Part shown: positions 23,249 to 23,655 of the stretch, one piece after another
How the letters are laid out: every line of letters begins with the position of its first letter
Position numbering within the stretch: position 1 is the first letter of the stretch
Source of the DNA: JAOUEA01 sp035550775
Lineage (GTDB): Bacteria; Actinomycetota; UBA4738; HRBIN12
Length of the DNA: 23,655 nt
Assembly (NCBI GenBank): GCA_035550775.1
Contig: DASZOO010000003.1
Span: 1-23,655, forward strand
Direction of reading: 5' to 3'
Position numbers and translations under genes: made by a program
Notes under the pieces: model-generated
Told to the model about the DNA's origin: nothing
Seen by the model: the letters and a program-made list of their open reading frames with translations, nothing else
Databases searched by the model: none

Positions 23249-23655
<407 letters not shown>

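Overview
This 23.7 kb window is a chromosomal housekeeping region of a high-GC (about 70% by eye) bacterium. It most likely belongs to the Actinomycetota. The evidence is a PriA homologue whose helicase box is degenerate, as in actinobacteria; the order priA-def-fmt-rsmB-rpe-rib genes followed by infC-rpmI-rplT-rRNA methyltransferase-pheS-pheT-argF...mpg-tyrS, which resembles the mycobacterial and streptomycete order as I remember it; and a 16S rRNA 5' end of actinobacterial type. I cannot assign a class, though a deep-branching lineage is plausible. I see no insertion sequence, prophage, CRISPR array, toxin-antitoxin pair or tRNA gene.

Positions 1-5644 hold a tightly packed co-directional block: the 3' part of priA, def (peptide deformylase), fmt (Met-tRNA formyltransferase), rsmB (16S rRNA m5C methyltransferase), rpe (ribulose-phosphate epimerase) and a REC-GGDEF response regulator. 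def and fmt handle the two ends of N-formylmethionine use. Positions 5645-9375 are the riboflavin operon: a promoter, an FMN riboswitch with a plausible start-codon-sequestering expression platform, then ribD, ribE, ribBA and ribH with overlapping ends. A small cupin gene follows.

Positions 9778-16063 are the translation block: a promoter and hairpin leader, infC (with no usual start codon at its conserved N terminus), rpmI and rplT. Next comes a single ORF that joins a SpoU/TrmH-type RNA methyltransferase to a histidine-kinase-like module, then pheS and pheT. Positions 16130-19409 carry argF (alone, without other arg genes), polX and mpg. On the minus strand, a bifunctional class A penicillin-binding protein with a C-terminal PASTA domain (19354-21612) converges on mpg, overlapping it by 56 bases, and diverges from tyrS (21689-22921). 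The last 730 bases hold an rRNA promoter, a structured leader and the first ~407 nt of 16S rRNA.

The most unusual points are the methyltransferase-histidine kinase fusion, the missing canonical infC start, a TyrRS whose HIGH and KMSKS signatures are both altered, a possible CTG start for mpg, and a repeated layout in which a TAnnnT -10 box sits 7-10 nt before a start codon that has no Shine-Dalgarno sequence (pheS, argF, tyrS, the PBP gene, perhaps rpe), suggesting leaderless mRNAs.
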